64,000 nucleotides of DNA, from positions 29,863 through 93,862 of the forward strand of contig JAAYDI010000032.1 of the NCBI GenBank assembly GCA_012729315.1, written 5' to 3'. Position 1 is the stretch's first letter; every line of letters begins with the position of its first letter. The notes under the pieces were generated by a model. It was given only the letters and a program-made list of their open reading frames with translations. It made no database searches and was not told where the DNA came from. This document shows, piece after piece, positions 27,658 through 38,902 of this stretch. This stretch comes from Planctomycetaceae bacterium. GTDB taxonomy: Bacteria; Planctomycetota; Planctomycetia; Pirellulales; Pirellulaceae. A program made the translations under genes and the position numbers.

Positions 27658-28980
27658 CTACGGGGCCAGCGACACACAGACAAGTTCCCGGTCGTTGCGG
27701 GCAAATACACAGCGCTGGGCAAACGCCGGATGGCTCCACACAACCTGCCGGCCGTAGTTCGTCAAGGTCGGGTCGAGGATCCTGGCACGGCTCAGTTCGT
27801 GGTAGCCGGCGGGCGTCAGTTGCGCGATGATCAGCTCACCCTGCTCGTTGAAGATGAAGAAGCGATCGGCCTGCTTCACGAGGAATGCCGTGGCGTTATC
27901 CGATCGGCTGCCGGTAGTGGTGGTGGCGGCGTACGTCGTCCAGAGCTGTTCGCCAGTGTCCAGACGGACGCAGCGCAGTTCCCCCTCGCGATCCACTCCA
28001 TACATATGCCCGTCCGCGAGAAACGGTGTGTTGCTCGTGGGGGCGATGCCCACACCCTTTCTGCCGGACCACACCACTTCCGCTGCCGGGCGGTCGGTGG
28101 CCAGCCTGAGCAACAGCGATTTCATCACGATCCCGCCAACGAACAGATATGTCCCGTCGGTGCGTGGCGTGGCGATCGCCATACCCCAGTCCGGATCAAG
28201 TGGCTCGCTCCAGTACAACTTGCCAGTCTCGGGATCCAGGCTGTTGACGGCGTCGGCGTGCCAGATGATCAGCTGCCGCACAGACCCGGCCTGGATGATG
28301 GCCGGAGCGCTGTAGCCCGTCTCCCGGGCCGAGAGCGAGCGCCAGATTTCCTGGCCGGTGAGCTTGTCAAACGCCACGGCGATGCTCCCTTCACCGCCGA
28401 CCAGGCAGATCAGTTTCTGGCCGTCAACGAGCGGATGGCCGGCGAAGCCCCAGGTGGGAGTCTCAAACTCGTAGTCCCGGGGCAGATCGCGCGACCACAC
28501 GACGGTCCCGTCGGCAACGCGCAAGCATTTCAGATCACCTTCAGCGCCGAGCGTGTAGACGCGGTCCGCGTCCACTGCCGGCGTCACGCGCGGGCCGGTG
28601 GCATACGAGATGTGATACGCGCGATCGTATTCGTGCTTCCACAGCAGCTGGCCGTCACGGGCGGAGAAGCACAGCACGCGTTCGGTTCCCGTCAGCGCGT
28701 CGCGACGGCTCGCCGAGGGCACCGGCGATTCGGCCGTCAAGTAGTCCATCACGAAGACGCGTCCGTCGGCCACCGCCGGGCCGGCGAACCCGCCCCCCAC
28801 GCTCTGCCGCCACAACACTTTGGGGCCAGATGCCGGGAATGTCTCAAGCAGCCCGTCCTCCCGCCACACGCTGTCCCGGTTGGGGCCCAGCCACTGCGGC
28901 CAGTCGGCGGCCGACGCGGGCACGGCCTCCGCCGCCAGGCAGGCCAGTCCCACACAGATCATCGCGATACAGTATCTCAT
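27658..28980 (-). CDS. Exported PQQ-like beta-propeller protein
   Basis: 440 residues with a signal peptide ([14 protein letters not shown]). It starts with the planctomycete phrase [15 protein letters not shown] and carries PQQ/quinoprotein blades such as [50 protein letters not shown] and [14 protein letters not shown]. The start ATG overlaps the stop of the upstream propeller gene (ATGA), so translation is coupled. PQQ binding is not proven; many such proteins serve as binding scaffolds in the periplasm. Confidence 0.8.
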   Translation of the reverse strand: MRYCIAMICVGLACLAAEAVPASAADWPQWLGPNRDSVWREDGLLETFPASGPKVLWRQSVGGGFAGPAVADGRVFVMDYLTAESPVPSASRRDALTGTERVLCFSARDGQLLWKHEYDRAYHISYATGPRVTPAVDADRVYTLGAEGDLKCLRVADGTVVWSRDLPRDYEFETPTWGFAGHPLVDGQKLICLVGGEGSIAVAFDKLTGQEIWRSLSARETGYSAPAIIQAGSVRQLIIWHADAVNSLDPETGKLYWSEPLDPDWGMAIATPRTDGTYLFVGGIVMKSLLLRLATDRPAAEVVWSGRKGVGIAPTSNTPFLADGHMYGVDREGELRCVRLDTGEQLWTTYAATTTTGSRSDNATAFLVKQADRFFIFNEQGELIIAQLTPAGYHELSRARILDPTLTNYGRQVVWSHPAFAQRCVFARNDRELVCVSLAP

Positions 28981-30500
28981 GGATTGCCTCCGGACTGTGC
29001 TCCATTCGACAGCGCTCCGAACGACAGCGCGTACAGGTCCGCGTCGTGCATCACGAAACAGAGCCGGACCGGTTGGCCAGCCAGCGCGGACAGGTCACTG
29101 CCATCTTTCCAGGACACGACGCGGTCGATTTCGTTGCCAATCTGCTCGATGGCGTCGTCACGTGTGAACCCCGCGATCGGACTGCCGTCCGGCTGCTGCA
29201 ATTCGACCCGAATGCCCCCGGCGGCCGAGGTGGCGAAGTTGATCGACAGCGTGTCTCCCTGGAACACCACCGGCTTGGTCACCAACTCCCCTCCATCGTA
29301 GTCCGCCCGGGCGGAAGCGAATCCGTCGAGCCGCAGAGAGTAGCGGCGCAGGTGCGCGGTCGGCTGGGCATAGTCCTGATTGACATACACCGACATCTCG
29401 GTGGGACCGGTCTGCACCACGTTCAGTGCGGGATAGTTCGTCCGCGACACCCAGTTGCTCCCCCCGATCCCCGGTCGAATGAAGCCGGTCAGGAACTCGC
29501 GGTCGTAGAACGCCCCGCCGCGCGAGGTCATGAAGATCGCATCCGACGTGTCGTTATAGTACTTCGGATTGACGCCGATGGCGTGAGCCTGGGCATCGGT
29601 CAGCACGCGGCGGCCGGGCATGAAACGGGCCGCGATCGCGACGTAGAGGTGCGGCGCTCGGAAGTACGGATGCGTCTGGTTTGTATAGAGATGCTCCAGC
29701 GGCGCCGTTCCGCCCTGATGGCGATACTCCATGAGCACGGGTGTGGACCAGGTCACGAAATCGTCGCTCGACGTGCGGCAGATCCGCCGCACGTCGTCCT
29801 GAAACACGCGGAAGAAGCAGACGTATTGCGATTCGGCCGGGGACCAGAAGGCCAGGTTCTGCGAATCGAACATGTAGGGGAACGGCACCCCCTCCTTCGT
29901 CAGTACCGGCTGGTCCACCAGCGGACTCCAGTGGATACCGTCGGGGGACACGTATGCCCTCAGACCGCTCTCCATGGTGCCCCCCAGCGCCTTGAAACGC
30001 TCCGCGGCCGGCACGCCGGGGCGGGTGTCCAGCAGGGGGCAGAAGTTGTGGGTGAACGGCGCGGCCTCGGACAACACCACGTTGTTCTCGCGGGTGCCCG
30101 CCACCTCGAACAACCCGAGCCGGGGCTTCGTCCAGTGAACCCCATCGGTCGACTCGGCGTAGCAGCACGACTCCGCGTCGCTCCCGTCGCGTCCGGCACT
30201 GGACAGCCCGCGATAGTATACCCGATACGTTGCGCCGTCGTGGATGACTGTGGAGTACCCGCAGAACGGGCCTTCCCAAGGCTCGTCGAACCGCAGCACG
30301 ACCCCTTCATCCCGCGGCTCGTGCAGCACAAGCTGCACGTCCTGCAACCTGTCGATCAGGAAGTAGTCTACGAACAACTCGCGCCGTGATCCAATGTCGA
30401 TCGCGGCGGTCGCTGCCGCATCCGCCCGCACCAGCATGCACCCACCGAACCACGCGCCGATCAACACGGCGGCGACAGTCAATCGTGTCTGTACTCGCAT
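28977..30500 (-). CDS. Exported GH32/GH43/GH130-like five-bladed propeller hydrolase
   Basis: 507 residues with a signal peptide ([20 protein letters not shown]). It begins [20 protein letters not shown] and includes [35 protein letters not shown] and [11 protein letters not shown], which are propeller blades of furanosidase-type hydrolases. A beta-sandwich of about 120 residues closes the protein. AAGGA lies nine bases before the ATG. It is the first gene of a coupled pair with the PQQ-like gene. Likely a secreted glycan-cleaving or binding protein; catalytic residues cannot be assigned with certainty. Confidence 0.7.
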   Translation of the reverse strand: MRVQTRLTVAAVLIGAWFGGCMLVRADAAATAAIDIGSRRELFVDYFLIDRLQDVQLVLHEPRDEGVVLRFDEPWEGPFCGYSTVIHDGATYRVYYRGLSSAGRDGSDAESCCYAESTDGVHWTKPRLGLFEVAGTRENNVVLSEAAPFTHNFCPLLDTRPGVPAAERFKALGGTMESGLRAYVSPDGIHWSPLVDQPVLTKEGVPFPYMFDSQNLAFWSPAESQYVCFFRVFQDDVRRICRTSSDDFVTWSTPVLMEYRHQGGTAPLEHLYTNQTHPYFRAPHLYVAIAARFMPGRRVLTDAQAHAIGVNPKYYNDTSDAIFMTSRGGAFYDREFLTGFIRPGIGGSNWVSRTNYPALNVVQTGPTEMSVYVNQDYAQPTAHLRRYSLRLDGFASARADYDGGELVTKPVVFQGDTLSINFATSAAGGIRVELQQPDGSPIAGFTRDDAIEQIGNEIDRVVSWKDGSDLSALAGQPVRLCFVMHDADLYALSFGALSNGAQSGGNP

Positions 30501-30636
30501 GACTATAATCCTTATCCTTTGTACCTGTGGTACTGCCCCCTGTGATGAACCTGTGAAGAACCTGAAATTCCGCTGCGGGACAGACCTCCGGCCGGTCGCT
30601 GGGAAAGTGCCCGGCCGGACGCCGATCCTGCGCCGC

Positions 30637-31959
30637 CTACATCAGCTGCGTGATGCCGGGCATCGGCAGCGGGTAGTTTCCCGTGGCATCCGCGACGGTC
30701 GGAGGAGGCGTCTCGAAGTTCACCTCGTCCGGTGACGGCCCGAACTGCAGGTCGGCCTGACTGGCTTCGGCATAGTTGACCGGCTGCCCCGTGTAGCAGG
30801 CGATCTGCCCCAACACGCCGATCATCGTGGCGCTGATCATGTGAAACGCGCTGTTGATCGGCTTGTCGTTCTGGATGGCTTCCACCAGCGCCGCCTGCTC
30901 CGCCGCATAGGGGTTGTTGCGGGTCCCTTCAAAGCGCCAGTTGGTTTCACCGGTGATGACGTAGTTCTGCAGATCGCACTGCCCTTTACTTCCCATGATG
31001 ATGTCGCCCGTGTTGCCATAGGTGTTGGCCTGGGTCCGACACAGAGCGTACAGGCGCGTGCCGTTCTGGTATTCATAGACGACCGTGTGGTGATCGAACA
31101 TGTCACCATACACTTCGCCGAACGAGGCCGATCGGCCCCCCAGGCCAAACGCCCACTCGGGCAGCTGCTCGTGCATGATCCAGCACATCCGGTCGATGTT
31201 GTGGACGAGCGATTGGGGCACGTCGTCGCCGGAGAGCCACAGGAAGTGGTACCAGTTGCGATACTGGAATTCGATTTCGCTCACATTCGGCTGACGCGGT
31301 TCCAGCCGATACGGGCCGCGCAGGAACATCGACTGCATGGCCACCACATTGCCGATCGCCCCGTCGTGAATCCGCTTGACCGTCTCCTGATAGCCGGTAT
31401 CAAATCGGCTCTGCAGCCCCGACAGGATGCTGAGCCCCTTGGTCTTCGCCAGCTCGCACGCGGCGGCCATGCGCCGGACGCCCACGGGATCGATGGCGTG
31501 CGGCTTCTCGACGAACACGTGCTTGCCCGCCCGGATCGCCGCTTCGGCGTACATGGGGTGGAACTTCGAGGCACAGGCGATCATGACGGCATCGGCCGAT
31601 TCGATCACCTTCTGGTAGCCGTCGAAACCGACGAAGCAGTGATCGTCGTCGACGGCGACCTGGTTGGGCGCCGCCGCCTGGAGCGCCTCGCGGGCCCCCT
31701 TCACGCGGTCTTCAAACAGGTCACAGATCGCCACCAGCTTGACGTCGGGCGATGCCTGCATGCTCTCGGCCGCCGCACCCGCACACCGTCCCCCGGCGCC
31801 GATCATGCCGATCTTAATCGTCCCCTCGCCCGCCGCATGGACGCTGCGGTGCAGCGCCAATGTGCCCAACGTGGCACCCGAGGCCGCCAGTACGGAGTCG
31901 CGGAGGAAACGGCGTCGCGTGGTGCCTCGCCGGCTGTTGACTGTGCGTTGCTTGGACAT
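30637..31959 (-). CDS. Tat-exported Gfo/Idh/MocA-family oxidoreductase
   Basis: 440 residues. Tat signal TRRRFLRDSVLAASGATLGT, then a Rossmann NAD(P) site IGMIGAGGRCAG and the family motif GKHVFVEKPHAIDP. The C-terminal half is the alpha/beta substrate domain (VVAMQSMFLRGPYR, WYHFLWLSGDDVPQSLVHNI). AAGGAG eight bases before ATG 31959 fixes the start. These exported members are believed to oxidise or reduce sugars or inositols with a bound cofactor; the substrate is unknown. It is the last gene of the leftward block, facing away from the macroglobulin gene. Confidence 0.85.
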   Translation of the reverse strand: MSKQRTVNSRRGTTRRRFLRDSVLAASGATLGTLALHRSVHAAGEGTIKIGMIGAGGRCAGAAAESMQASPDVKLVAICDLFEDRVKGAREALQAAAPNQVAVDDDHCFVGFDGYQKVIESADAVMIACASKFHPMYAEAAIRAGKHVFVEKPHAIDPVGVRRMAAACELAKTKGLSILSGLQSRFDTGYQETVKRIHDGAIGNVVAMQSMFLRGPYRLEPRQPNVSEIEFQYRNWYHFLWLSGDDVPQSLVHNIDRMCWIMHEQLPEWAFGLGGRSASFGEVYGDMFDHHTVVYEYQNGTRLYALCRTQANTYGNTGDIIMGSKGQCDLQNYVITGETNWRFEGTRNNPYAAEQAALVEAIQNDKPINSAFHMISATMIGVLGQIACYTGQPVNYAEASQADLQFGPSPDEVNFETPPPTVADATGNYPLPMPGITQLM

Positions 31960-32469
31960 GGGCTGACTCCTTCTCGGATGCTCGATGGTGGATGTGGCGC
32001 TGGTGGGCCACGTCAGGTGAGAGTGGACCGGTGTCCAGATTCGAACTGTATACCAGCATACCGCTGGCAATTGAACGCGGTCAATCATGACAGCCAGCGT
32101 CCGGCCTGCCAGCGTCCGGCCTGTTCCGTGCCACACGGCCCACTCCGTGGTAGAATTGCGGCGGCAGACCTCGATCATGTCAGCGTTCGCCGTCCCTGAC
32201 ACGGCGGAGGCGGGAACTTTTGCCGACGGCCCGGCGTCATAGGTCTGGCAGCGAGCCGCCCAGCAGTCACCGGCGCGGCGAAGTGCGGAGGAGGCGAGGT
32301 GCGGAGGAACCGGCGGCCTGCTCATGTGCTTCCGCACCGCGCTGATGGTAGCTGCCGGCCACGCCGGCTGCGGTCCGGTACGCGGTTCAGCCCCGTCGTC
32401 CAAGGGCGGCCGCCCGGGGATCGGCGACATTCGAGAGGTGACAAGGATCTGATTCGGAGGTTTCCTTTG
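31960..32469. other. Divergent intergenic region with a 15-bp tandem duplication
   Basis: About 510 bases between the oxidoreductase and macroglobulin genes. A perfect 15-bp duplication (CCAGCGTCCGGCCTG) lies at 32094-32108 and 32109-32123. TAGAAT at 32151-32156 may be the -10 of the macroglobulin gene, which would give it a leader of about 300 bases. No small gene or known RNA was recognised. Confidence 0.5.
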
Positions 32470-35400
32470 ATGAGAACGATAGTCCTGCTCGTGTTCGGCA
32501 GCGTGGCGGCCGTCAGCATACTGGGTCCAGCCCCGGAGCAACCACAGACACCGGAGTGGAAAAAAGTGAACGACGCGATCGGCAAACAGCTGCCCCAAAC
32601 CGCTATCCAGGAACTCGAGCCGCTCATCAAGTCTGCCCTGGAGGCCAGGAACTATGCCGAGGCGGCCAAGGCGATCGCTCTGAAAATCTCCCTGGAAGGA
32701 ACCATTCAGGGTTCGAAGCCGGAGGAGCGCATCACGCGTCTGGAGGCCGTGTTGCCGGACCTGCCGGACGGCATACAGCCTCTGATGGAGGCTGTCCTCG
32801 GCCACTGGTACTGGGACTTCTTCCAGCAGAATCGCTGGCGGTTCATGCAGCGCACGGCTACGAGCCAACCACCGGGCGAGGACATCAATTCGTGGGATCT
32901 GACACGGATCCTGGCCGAGATCGACGAGCACTTCACGGCCGCCCTGCACAGCGAAGCGGCGCTGCAGCAGGTGCCCATCGAGCAGTTCGATGCACTGCTG
33001 GTCAAGGGTACAATGCCCGACGCGGCACGTCCCACACTGTATGACTTCCTGGTCCATGAAGCGCTGACCTTCTACACGGCGGGTGAGCAGGCGGGGGCGA
33101 TGGTCCAGGACGCCTTTGTGCTCCAGGCCGACAGCCCGATCTTCGCTCCGACCGCCGAGTTCCTGGCATGGCAGATCGAGTCTCCCGACACCGACTCGCC
33201 CCTGGTCAAAGCGATACACCTGTTTCAGAAGCTGGCGGCGTTTCATCAGGCCGATGCGGATCCCACGGCGCTGGCCGAAGCCGAGTTCGACCGGTTGGTG
33301 TTCGGCTATAACCAGAGTGTCGGGGAAGAGAAGAATGCGCGGTACAAGGCCGCGCTGCAGCAGTTCGTACAGCGTTGGGACAGCCAGCCCATCTCGGCCC
33401 GGGCGCGCGAAGCCTGGGGACAGGTGCTGCACAGCGAACGGCAGCTGGTGGAGGCTCGCCAGGTGGCGCTGCCCGGGTGGGAACGCTTCCCGGACACGCC
33501 TGGCGGCAACCTCTGCTACAACCTGATCCGCGCCATCGAGGGGCGGGAATTCCAGGTCTCCACCGAACGCGTCTGGAACAATCCGTGGCCGACGATCCAG
33601 GTGCATTATCGCAACCTCACAACAGCGCACTTCCGCGCCGTGCGCTATGACTGGGAAAAACTGCTGACGCGGGAGAACTACGTGCCCGGCGCCATGCCCC
33701 CCCAGCTGCGCGAGGAACTTGTCGCCCGCCAGCCGGATCTCGCCTGGTCGCAGGACCTGCCCGCCACCGAGGACTACCTGCCCGTCAACCAGTCATTTCC
33801 GGTGCCGGACAAGCTGCCCCCCGGTTTCTACCTGTTGCTGGCCAGCCCGCACGAAGATTTTCGGGCGGAAGACAACGTCGTCCTGGCCTGCGAGTTCTGG
33901 GTCAGCCCGCTGGCCATCGTGGTCCGCACGGGCGGACGCGCGGCCCCGGCCGAAGGCTTCGTCCTGGATGCCGATACCGGCGAACCATTGGCGGGAGCAC
34001 AGGTGCGTGTGTGGACACTCAAGCGCCAGACGCGGCGCTACCGCTGGACAGAAGGGCAGGGCACCCGCACTGACCAGAATGGACTGTTCCGGATCCCGGA
34101 CACCGCGAACGAACCGTATACGGTGCTGGTGCAGCACGGCCAGCACATGCTGGCCACAGGCGGCCAACGCCACGCGTACCGCAACGACCATAACCCCCAG
34201 CCGCGCGAACAGACCGTGTTCTTCACCGACCGGTCGCTCTATCGCCCGGGGCAGACGATTCAGTACAAGGGCATCTGCGTGTCGGTCAATCCGCAGCAGG
34301 ATAACTACCAGACGCTGCCGCGCACGTCCGTCACCGTCGTCTTCGAGGACGTGAACGGACAGGAGATCGCCAAGCAGCAGCATCGCACCAACGACGTCGG
34401 GTCGTTCAGTGGCAGCTTCACCGCACCGCGCGACGGGCTCATGGGCCAGATGTGGATTCGCGACGCGGCGCGCGACAGCCGGGCGGCGTTCAACGTGGAG
34501 GAATACAAGCGGCCCAAGTTCAAGGTCGAACTCGCCACCCCGACGGAACCCGCCCGGCTCGGCGCTGAGACCACGGTCGCGGGGACGGCCAAGGCCTACA
34601 CCGGGGCGGCCATCGGCGGCGCGCAGGTGAAGTACCGGGTCGTGCGCGAGGTGCGGTATCCCGTCTGGTGGTTCTGGCGCTGCTGGTGGAACCCGCCGCA
34701 GGCAGAGGCTCAGGAAATCGCCCACGGTGCGACCACCACCGACGCCGACGGCAAGTTCAACATCACCTTCACGGCGCGGCCCGCACCCGCGGCGTCCGAG
34801 CAGGACGAGCCTGTGTTCGATTTCACGATCCATGCCGATGTGACCGACATCACGGGAGAGACGCGGAGCGATCAGCGCACCGTCAACGTCGGCTTCACCT
34901 CGCTCCAGGCGTCGTTGACAGCCGCCCCGTGGCAGGTAGCCGATAAGGAAGTGGCCGTCTCCATCAACACCCAGTCGCTCGACGGCGCGCCGCAGGCAGC
35001 CAAAGGGACCGTGAAGGTCTACCGACTCACACAACCCGCGCGCGTGCACCGCGCGCCGCTGTCCGCCCACATGCCATCGGAGTACTTCACCGTCATGCCG
35101 GGCACCCAGCCCGGTGGCAACGGCGATGTTGGCGAACCGGATCTGTCGAACATGAACGCCTGGCCGCTGGGTGAACTGGCTGCGGAACAGCCGTTTGCGA
35201 CCGATGCCAGCGGCGTTGTGAGCAAGTCCTTCGCGTTGCCTGCCGGCCCTTACCGGGTCACGCTCGAAACGGCCGACAGCGCTGGCAAGCAGGTGACCGC
35301 CGTGCTGCCCCTGACGGTGCTCGACCCAACGTCCGACCGGTTCGACATCAAGATCCCGCAGTTCGTTTCGGCCCCCAGTTGGAGCGTAGAGCCGGGCGCG

Positions 35401-38400
35401 ACGTTTACGGCCGTGTGGGGCACTGGATACGAGGAAGGGCGGGCGTTTATCGAGATCGAACATCGCGGCCAGATCATCCAGAGCTACTGGACCCGGGGAC
35501 GCGCGACACAGACCACCGTGGAACAGAGCGTTGATGAAGCCCTGCGCGGCGGGTTCACCCTGCATGTGACGTTCGTGCGCGAGAACCGCGCGTACCTGGA
35601 ATCACGCCGCGTCGATGTCCCGTGGACGAACAAGCAATTGACAGTCCGCTGGGAGCATTTCCAGTCCAAGCTGCAACCGGGTGCGGAGCAGACCTGGTCG
35701 GCGGTGGTCAGCGGTCCCGCGGCGGACACCACCGCGGCGGAGATGGTGGCCGCGCTCTACGACGCGTCACTCGATGCATACCTGCCACACCGGTGGCCCA
35801 ACCTGCAGCTGTTCCGCTCCGACTATTCCGTGCGGCAGTCGGAGTTCGAAAACAGCGCGCTGCAGCTGACCGGTATCCGGGGGAGCTTCGTCCACGACTT
35901 CAGGGATACCACGCTGACCTACCGCACATTCCCTCTGGAGATCATCAGATCGCAGCTGTTCCATCGCGGCATCGCGCGCAGCGGCCGCGCACTGTCCGCG
36001 CTTGGCGGACCGGGCCCCCTGCCAGCGCCGGCCGCCGCGGCCAACATGGAGATGGCCGCCGACATGGCATTCGGGGAAGACGAAGCCGCCCCTCAGATGG
36101 CCGACGCCAAGATGGAGGCTGCGGGGATGCCGCCCGCGGGAGGCATGGGAGGCAGGGGAGGCATGGAAATGAAAGACGCCGCATCGGCAGCCACTCCGCC
36201 GATCGACTTGAGCAAAGTCTCCGCGCGGCAGAACCTCAACGAGACCGCCTTCTTCTTCCCGCATCTGACCGTGTCGAAGGAGGGGCAGGTCACCCTGACC
36301 TTCACCATGCCCGAAGCGCTGACCGAATGGAAGTTCCTCGGCTTCGCACACGACACCCAGCTGCGCAGCGGTGCTCTGACCGACACCGTCGTCACGTCGA
36401 AGGACCTGATGGTCGAGCCGCTTGCGCCGCGGTTTGTCCGGGAGGGGGACATCCTCGAATTCACGGTGAAGGTCACGAACCAGTCAGCAGCCCGGCAGGC
36501 CGGCACCGTGCGTCTGACGCTGGCCGATGCCCGGACGCTCGACACGGTCGATCAGCAGTTGGGCAATGTGAACCTGGATCAGCCCTTTGATATCGCGTCG
36601 CAGCAGTCGCAGAGTTTCTCCTGGCGGCTGCAGATTCCCGATGGCATGGGGTTTCTCACCTACAAGGCGGTTGGATCCACCGGCCGCTTGTCGGACGGCG
36701 AAGAGGGCTACCTGCCGGTCCTGTCGCGGCGAACGCTGGTCACCGAATCGCTGCCGCTGCCCATCCGCGGCGCAGGGACGAAGGACTTCAACTTCACCAG
36801 GCTGCTGGAATCGGGGAGTTCCGATTCGCTGCGCCATCAATCGCTGACCGTCCAGATGGTGTCTCAGCCGGCCTGGTACGCCGTGCTGGCCTTGCCCTAC
36901 CTGATGGAATATCCCTACGAATGCACCGAGCAGACGTTCAACCGGCTGTATGCCAACGCACTCGCGCGCCACATCGCCAATGCCGATCCGAAGATCCGGC
37001 GCGTGTTCGACCAGTGGAAAGGCACCGCGGCGCTGGATACCCCGCTGGAGAAGAATCAGGATCTCAAGGCCGTCCTGCTGGAGGAGACACCGTGGGTGCG
37101 GCAGGCTGTCCGGGAAAGTGAGGCGCGGCGCAACGTCGGGATCCTGTTCGACGCCAATCGGCTGCAGGACGAATTGGCGCGCTGCCTGCGGAAGGTCGTC
37201 GAGGCGCAGGCGGAAGACGGTTCCTGGCCCTGGTTCCCCGGCGGTCGTACCAACGACTACATCACACTGTACATCACCACCGGCTTCGGACGCCTGCGGC
37301 ATCTGGGCGTAGACCTCGATGTCGCTCCGGCAATCCGTTCGCTCACGCGCCTGGACACATGGATCGACGAGGTGTACCGCCAGATCCTCGCGCACGGGAA
37401 CAAGGCTCGGAACAACCTCAGCGCCACGATTGCACTGTACCTGTACGGCCGCAGCTTCTTCCTGGACGATCAGCCGATTGCCCCGGAGCACCAGGAAGCG
37501 GTCGACTACTTCCTGGAGCAGGCGCGCCAGTACTGGACCAAACTGGACTGCCGGCAGTCACAGGCCCACCTGGCCATCGCGCTCAAACGATGGGGTGACA
37601 AGCCGGCACCGCAGGACATCATGCGGTCGCTCAAAGAACGCAGCGTCACCGACGAGGAACTGGGCATGTTCTGGCGAGACACGGAACGGTCCTGGTGGTG
37701 GTACCACGCGCCGATCGAGACCCAGGCGCTGATGATCGAGGCCTTCGACGAAGTGATGAATGACGTCGAGTCGGTCGAGGGATGCCGCGTCTGGCTGCTC
37801 AAGCAGAAGCAGACGCAGGACTGGAAGACGACCAAGGCCACGGCTGATGCCATCTACAGCCTGCTGCTGCGCGGCACCGACCTGCTCGCGTCCGATGCCC
37901 TGGTCCGTGTGCGGGTCGGCGATCTGCAGCTCGAACCGCAGGCGGTGGAGGCAGGCACGGGATTCTACGAACAGCGGTTCGTGGGAGAGGCAGTCCAGCC
38001 GGAGCTGGGCCGCGTCCAGGTGACCAAAACGGATGCCGGCGTGGCCTGGGGCAGCCTCCACTGGCAGTACCTGGAGGACATGTCCAAAGTCACGCCGTAC
38101 GCAGGCACTCCTCTGACGCTCGCCAAGCAGCTCTACGTGAAGGAGAACACCGAGAAAGGTCCCGTACTCCGCCCCGTCGACGGTCCGGTTTCCGTAGGAG
38201 ATGAACTGGTCGTGCGGATCGAACTGCGTGTGGATCGGGACATGGAATACGTCCATCTGAAAGACCAGCGTGGCAGCGGCGTAGAGCCGGTCAACGTGCT
38301 GTCCGGTTACCGCTTCCAGGATGGACTGGCCTACTACGAGTCGACACGCGACACCGCCAGCCATTTCTTCATCGATTACCTGCCCAAAGGAACCTACGTG

Positions 38401-38523
38401 TTTGAATACTCCACGCGCGTCGTGCATCGCGGCCAATACCAGACGGGCATGGCCGAGATCCAGTGCATGTACGCCCCCGAGTTCAACAGCCACAGCGCGA
38501 GCGTGCAGCTGGAAGTGAAGTGA
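32470..38523 (+). CDS. Giant exported alpha-2-macroglobulin family protein
   Basis: 2017 residues with a signal peptide (MRTIVLLVFGSVAAVSILG). The first 350 residues are helical and TPR-like. Macroglobulin and carboxypeptidase-regulatory-like domains follow (GFVLDADTGEPLAGAQVRVW, FFTDRSLYRPGQTIQYKG). A linker rich in Met, Ala and Gly lies at about 1192-1233, at the position of the protease bait region. The A2M domain comes next (FFFPHLTVSKEGQVTLTFTM). The thioester motif is intact as CTEQ (C1485, Q1488) in MEYPYECTEQTFNRL, followed by the thioester helical domain. GGAGG nine bases before ATG 32470 sets the start. The known role of the family is trapping proteases at the cell surface. The penicillin-binding protein 1C that often accompanies bacterial homologues is absent. 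Confidence 0.9.
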   Translation: MRTIVLLVFGSVAAVSILGPAPEQPQTPEWKKVNDAIGKQLPQTAIQELEPLIKSALEARNYAEAAKAIALKISLEGTIQGSKPEERITRLEAVLPDLPDGIQPLMEAVLGHWYWDFFQQNRWRFMQRTATSQPPGEDINSWDLTRILAEIDEHFTAALHSEAALQQVPIEQFDALLVKGTMPDAARPTLYDFLVHEALTFYTAGEQAGAMVQDAFVLQADSPIFAPTAEFLAWQIESPDTDSPLVKAIHLFQKLAAFHQADADPTALAEAEFDRLVFGYNQSVGEEKNARYKAALQQFVQRWDSQPISARAREAWGQVLHSERQLVEARQVALPGWERFPDTPGGNLCYNLIRAIEGREFQVSTERVWNNPWPTIQVHYRNLTTAHFRAVRYDWEKLLTRENYVPGAMPPQLREELVARQPDLAWSQDLPATEDYLPVNQSFPVPDKLPPGFYLLLASPHEDFRAEDNVVLACEFWVSPLAIVVRTGGRAAPAEGFVLDADTGEPLAGAQVRVWTLKRQTRRYRWTEGQGTRTDQNGLFRIPDTANEPYTVLVQHGQHMLATGGQRHAYRNDHNPQPREQTVFFTDRSLYRPGQTIQYKGICVSVNPQQDNYQTLPRTSVTVVFEDVNGQEIAKQQHRTNDVGSFSGSFTAPRDGLMGQMWIRDAARDSRAAFNVEEYKRPKFKVELATPTEPARLGAETTVAGTAKAYTGAAIGGAQVKYRVVREVRYPVWWFWRCWWNPPQAEAQEIAHGATTTDADGKFNITFTARPAPAASEQDEPVFDFTIHADVTDITGETRSDQRTVNVGFTSLQASLTAAPWQVADKEVAVSINTQSLDGAPQAAKGTVKVYRLTQPARVHRAPLSAHMPSEYFTVMPGTQPGGNGDVGEPDLSNMNAWPLGELAAEQPFATDASGVVSKSFALPAGPYRVTLETADSAGKQVTAVLPLTVLDPTSDRFDIKIPQFVSAPSWSVEPGATFTAVWGTGYEEGRAFIEIEHRGQIIQSYWTRGRATQTTVEQSVDEALRGGFTLHVTFVRENRAYLESRRVDVPWTNKQLTVRWEHFQSKLQPGAEQTWSAVVSGPAADTTAAEMVAALYDASLDAYLPHRWPNLQLFRSDYSVRQSEFENSALQLTGIRGSFVHDFRDTTLTYRTFPLEIIRSQLFHRGIARSGRALSALGGPGPLPAPAAAANMEMAADMAFGEDEAAPQMADAKMEAAGMPPAGGMGGRGGMEMKDAASAATPPIDLSKVSARQNLNETAFFFPHLTVSKEGQVTLTFTMPEALTEWKFLGFAHDTQLRSGALTDTVVTSKDLMVEPLAPRFVREGDILEFTVKVTNQSAARQAGTVRLTLADARTLDTVDQQLGNVNLDQPFDIASQQSQSFSWRLQIPDGMGFLTYKAVGSTGRLSDGEEGYLPVLSRRTLVTESLPLPIRGAGTKDFNFTRLLESGSSDSLRHQSLTVQMVSQPAWYAVLALPYLMEYPYECTEQTFNRLYANALARHIANADPKIRRVFDQWKGTAALDTPLEKNQDLKAVLLEETPWVRQAVRESEARRNVGILFDANRLQDELARCLRKVVEAQAEDGSWPWFPGGRTNDYITLYITTGFGRLRHLGVDLDVAPAIRSLTRLDTWIDEVYRQILAHGNKARNNLSATIALYLYGRSFFLDDQPIAPEHQEAVDYFLEQARQYWTKLDCRQSQAHLAIALKRWGDKPAPQDIMRSLKERSVTDEELGMFWRDTERSWWWYHAPIETQALMIEAFDEVMNDVESVEGCRVWLLKQKQTQDWKTTKATADAIYSLLLRGTDLLASDALVRVRVGDLQLEPQAVEAGTGFYEQRFVGEAVQPELGRVQVTKTDAGVAWGSLHWQYLEDMSKVTPYAGTPLTLAKQLYVKENTEKGPVLRPVDGPVSVGDELVVRIELRVDRDMEYVHLKDQRGSGVEPVNVLSGYRFQDGLAYYESTRDTASHFFIDYLPKGTYVFEYSTRVVHRGQYQTGMAEIQCMYAPEFNSHSASVQLEVK

Positions 38524-38902
38524 ACCCTCCAGCTGCAGCCGTTGCACCTGCTCATAGACAGGATACGTTTCGGGTCGGTCGTGATCTGTCGGGACGGCCC
38601 GCTTGTGTGACATCATGCTTCGCCTGGCTCGCCTGGCTTGGCCCGCTGCACGGCATTCCGGCCAATTCTTCCGCTCTGCACGGCGGGAATCAACACGCGG
38701 GCGCAGCGCCGGGCCTCGCGTTCGCGGACGTTCACGGCGGGCCCGCGTCCTCCCCTCCATCCGTCCGTGGTGAAACACTCCCCTGGCCGTGCTATACTGC
38801 GGGCACGGCCGGCAGGACGGCTGGACGCGAGTCTGCGTACATTCCCGGACCAGCTGCCGAATGCCCCCCGACTTGACCCACCTGTCGCTGAAGGAGGAAA
38901 CC
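38524..38902. other. Intergenic region upstream of the glycan operon
   Basis: About 380 bases. It holds the candidate promoter at 38770-38798 and no recognisable gene. A few short CCTGG-type repeats near 38625 are too short to interpret. Confidence 0.5.
38770..38798 (+). promoter_or_regulatory. Candidate promoter for the GH141-like/FucU/GH127 genes
   Basis: GTGAAA (38770-38775) and TATACT (38793-38798) are 17 bases apart and lie about 105 bases before the ATG at 38903. TATACT matches five of six -10 bases. Confidence 0.4.
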
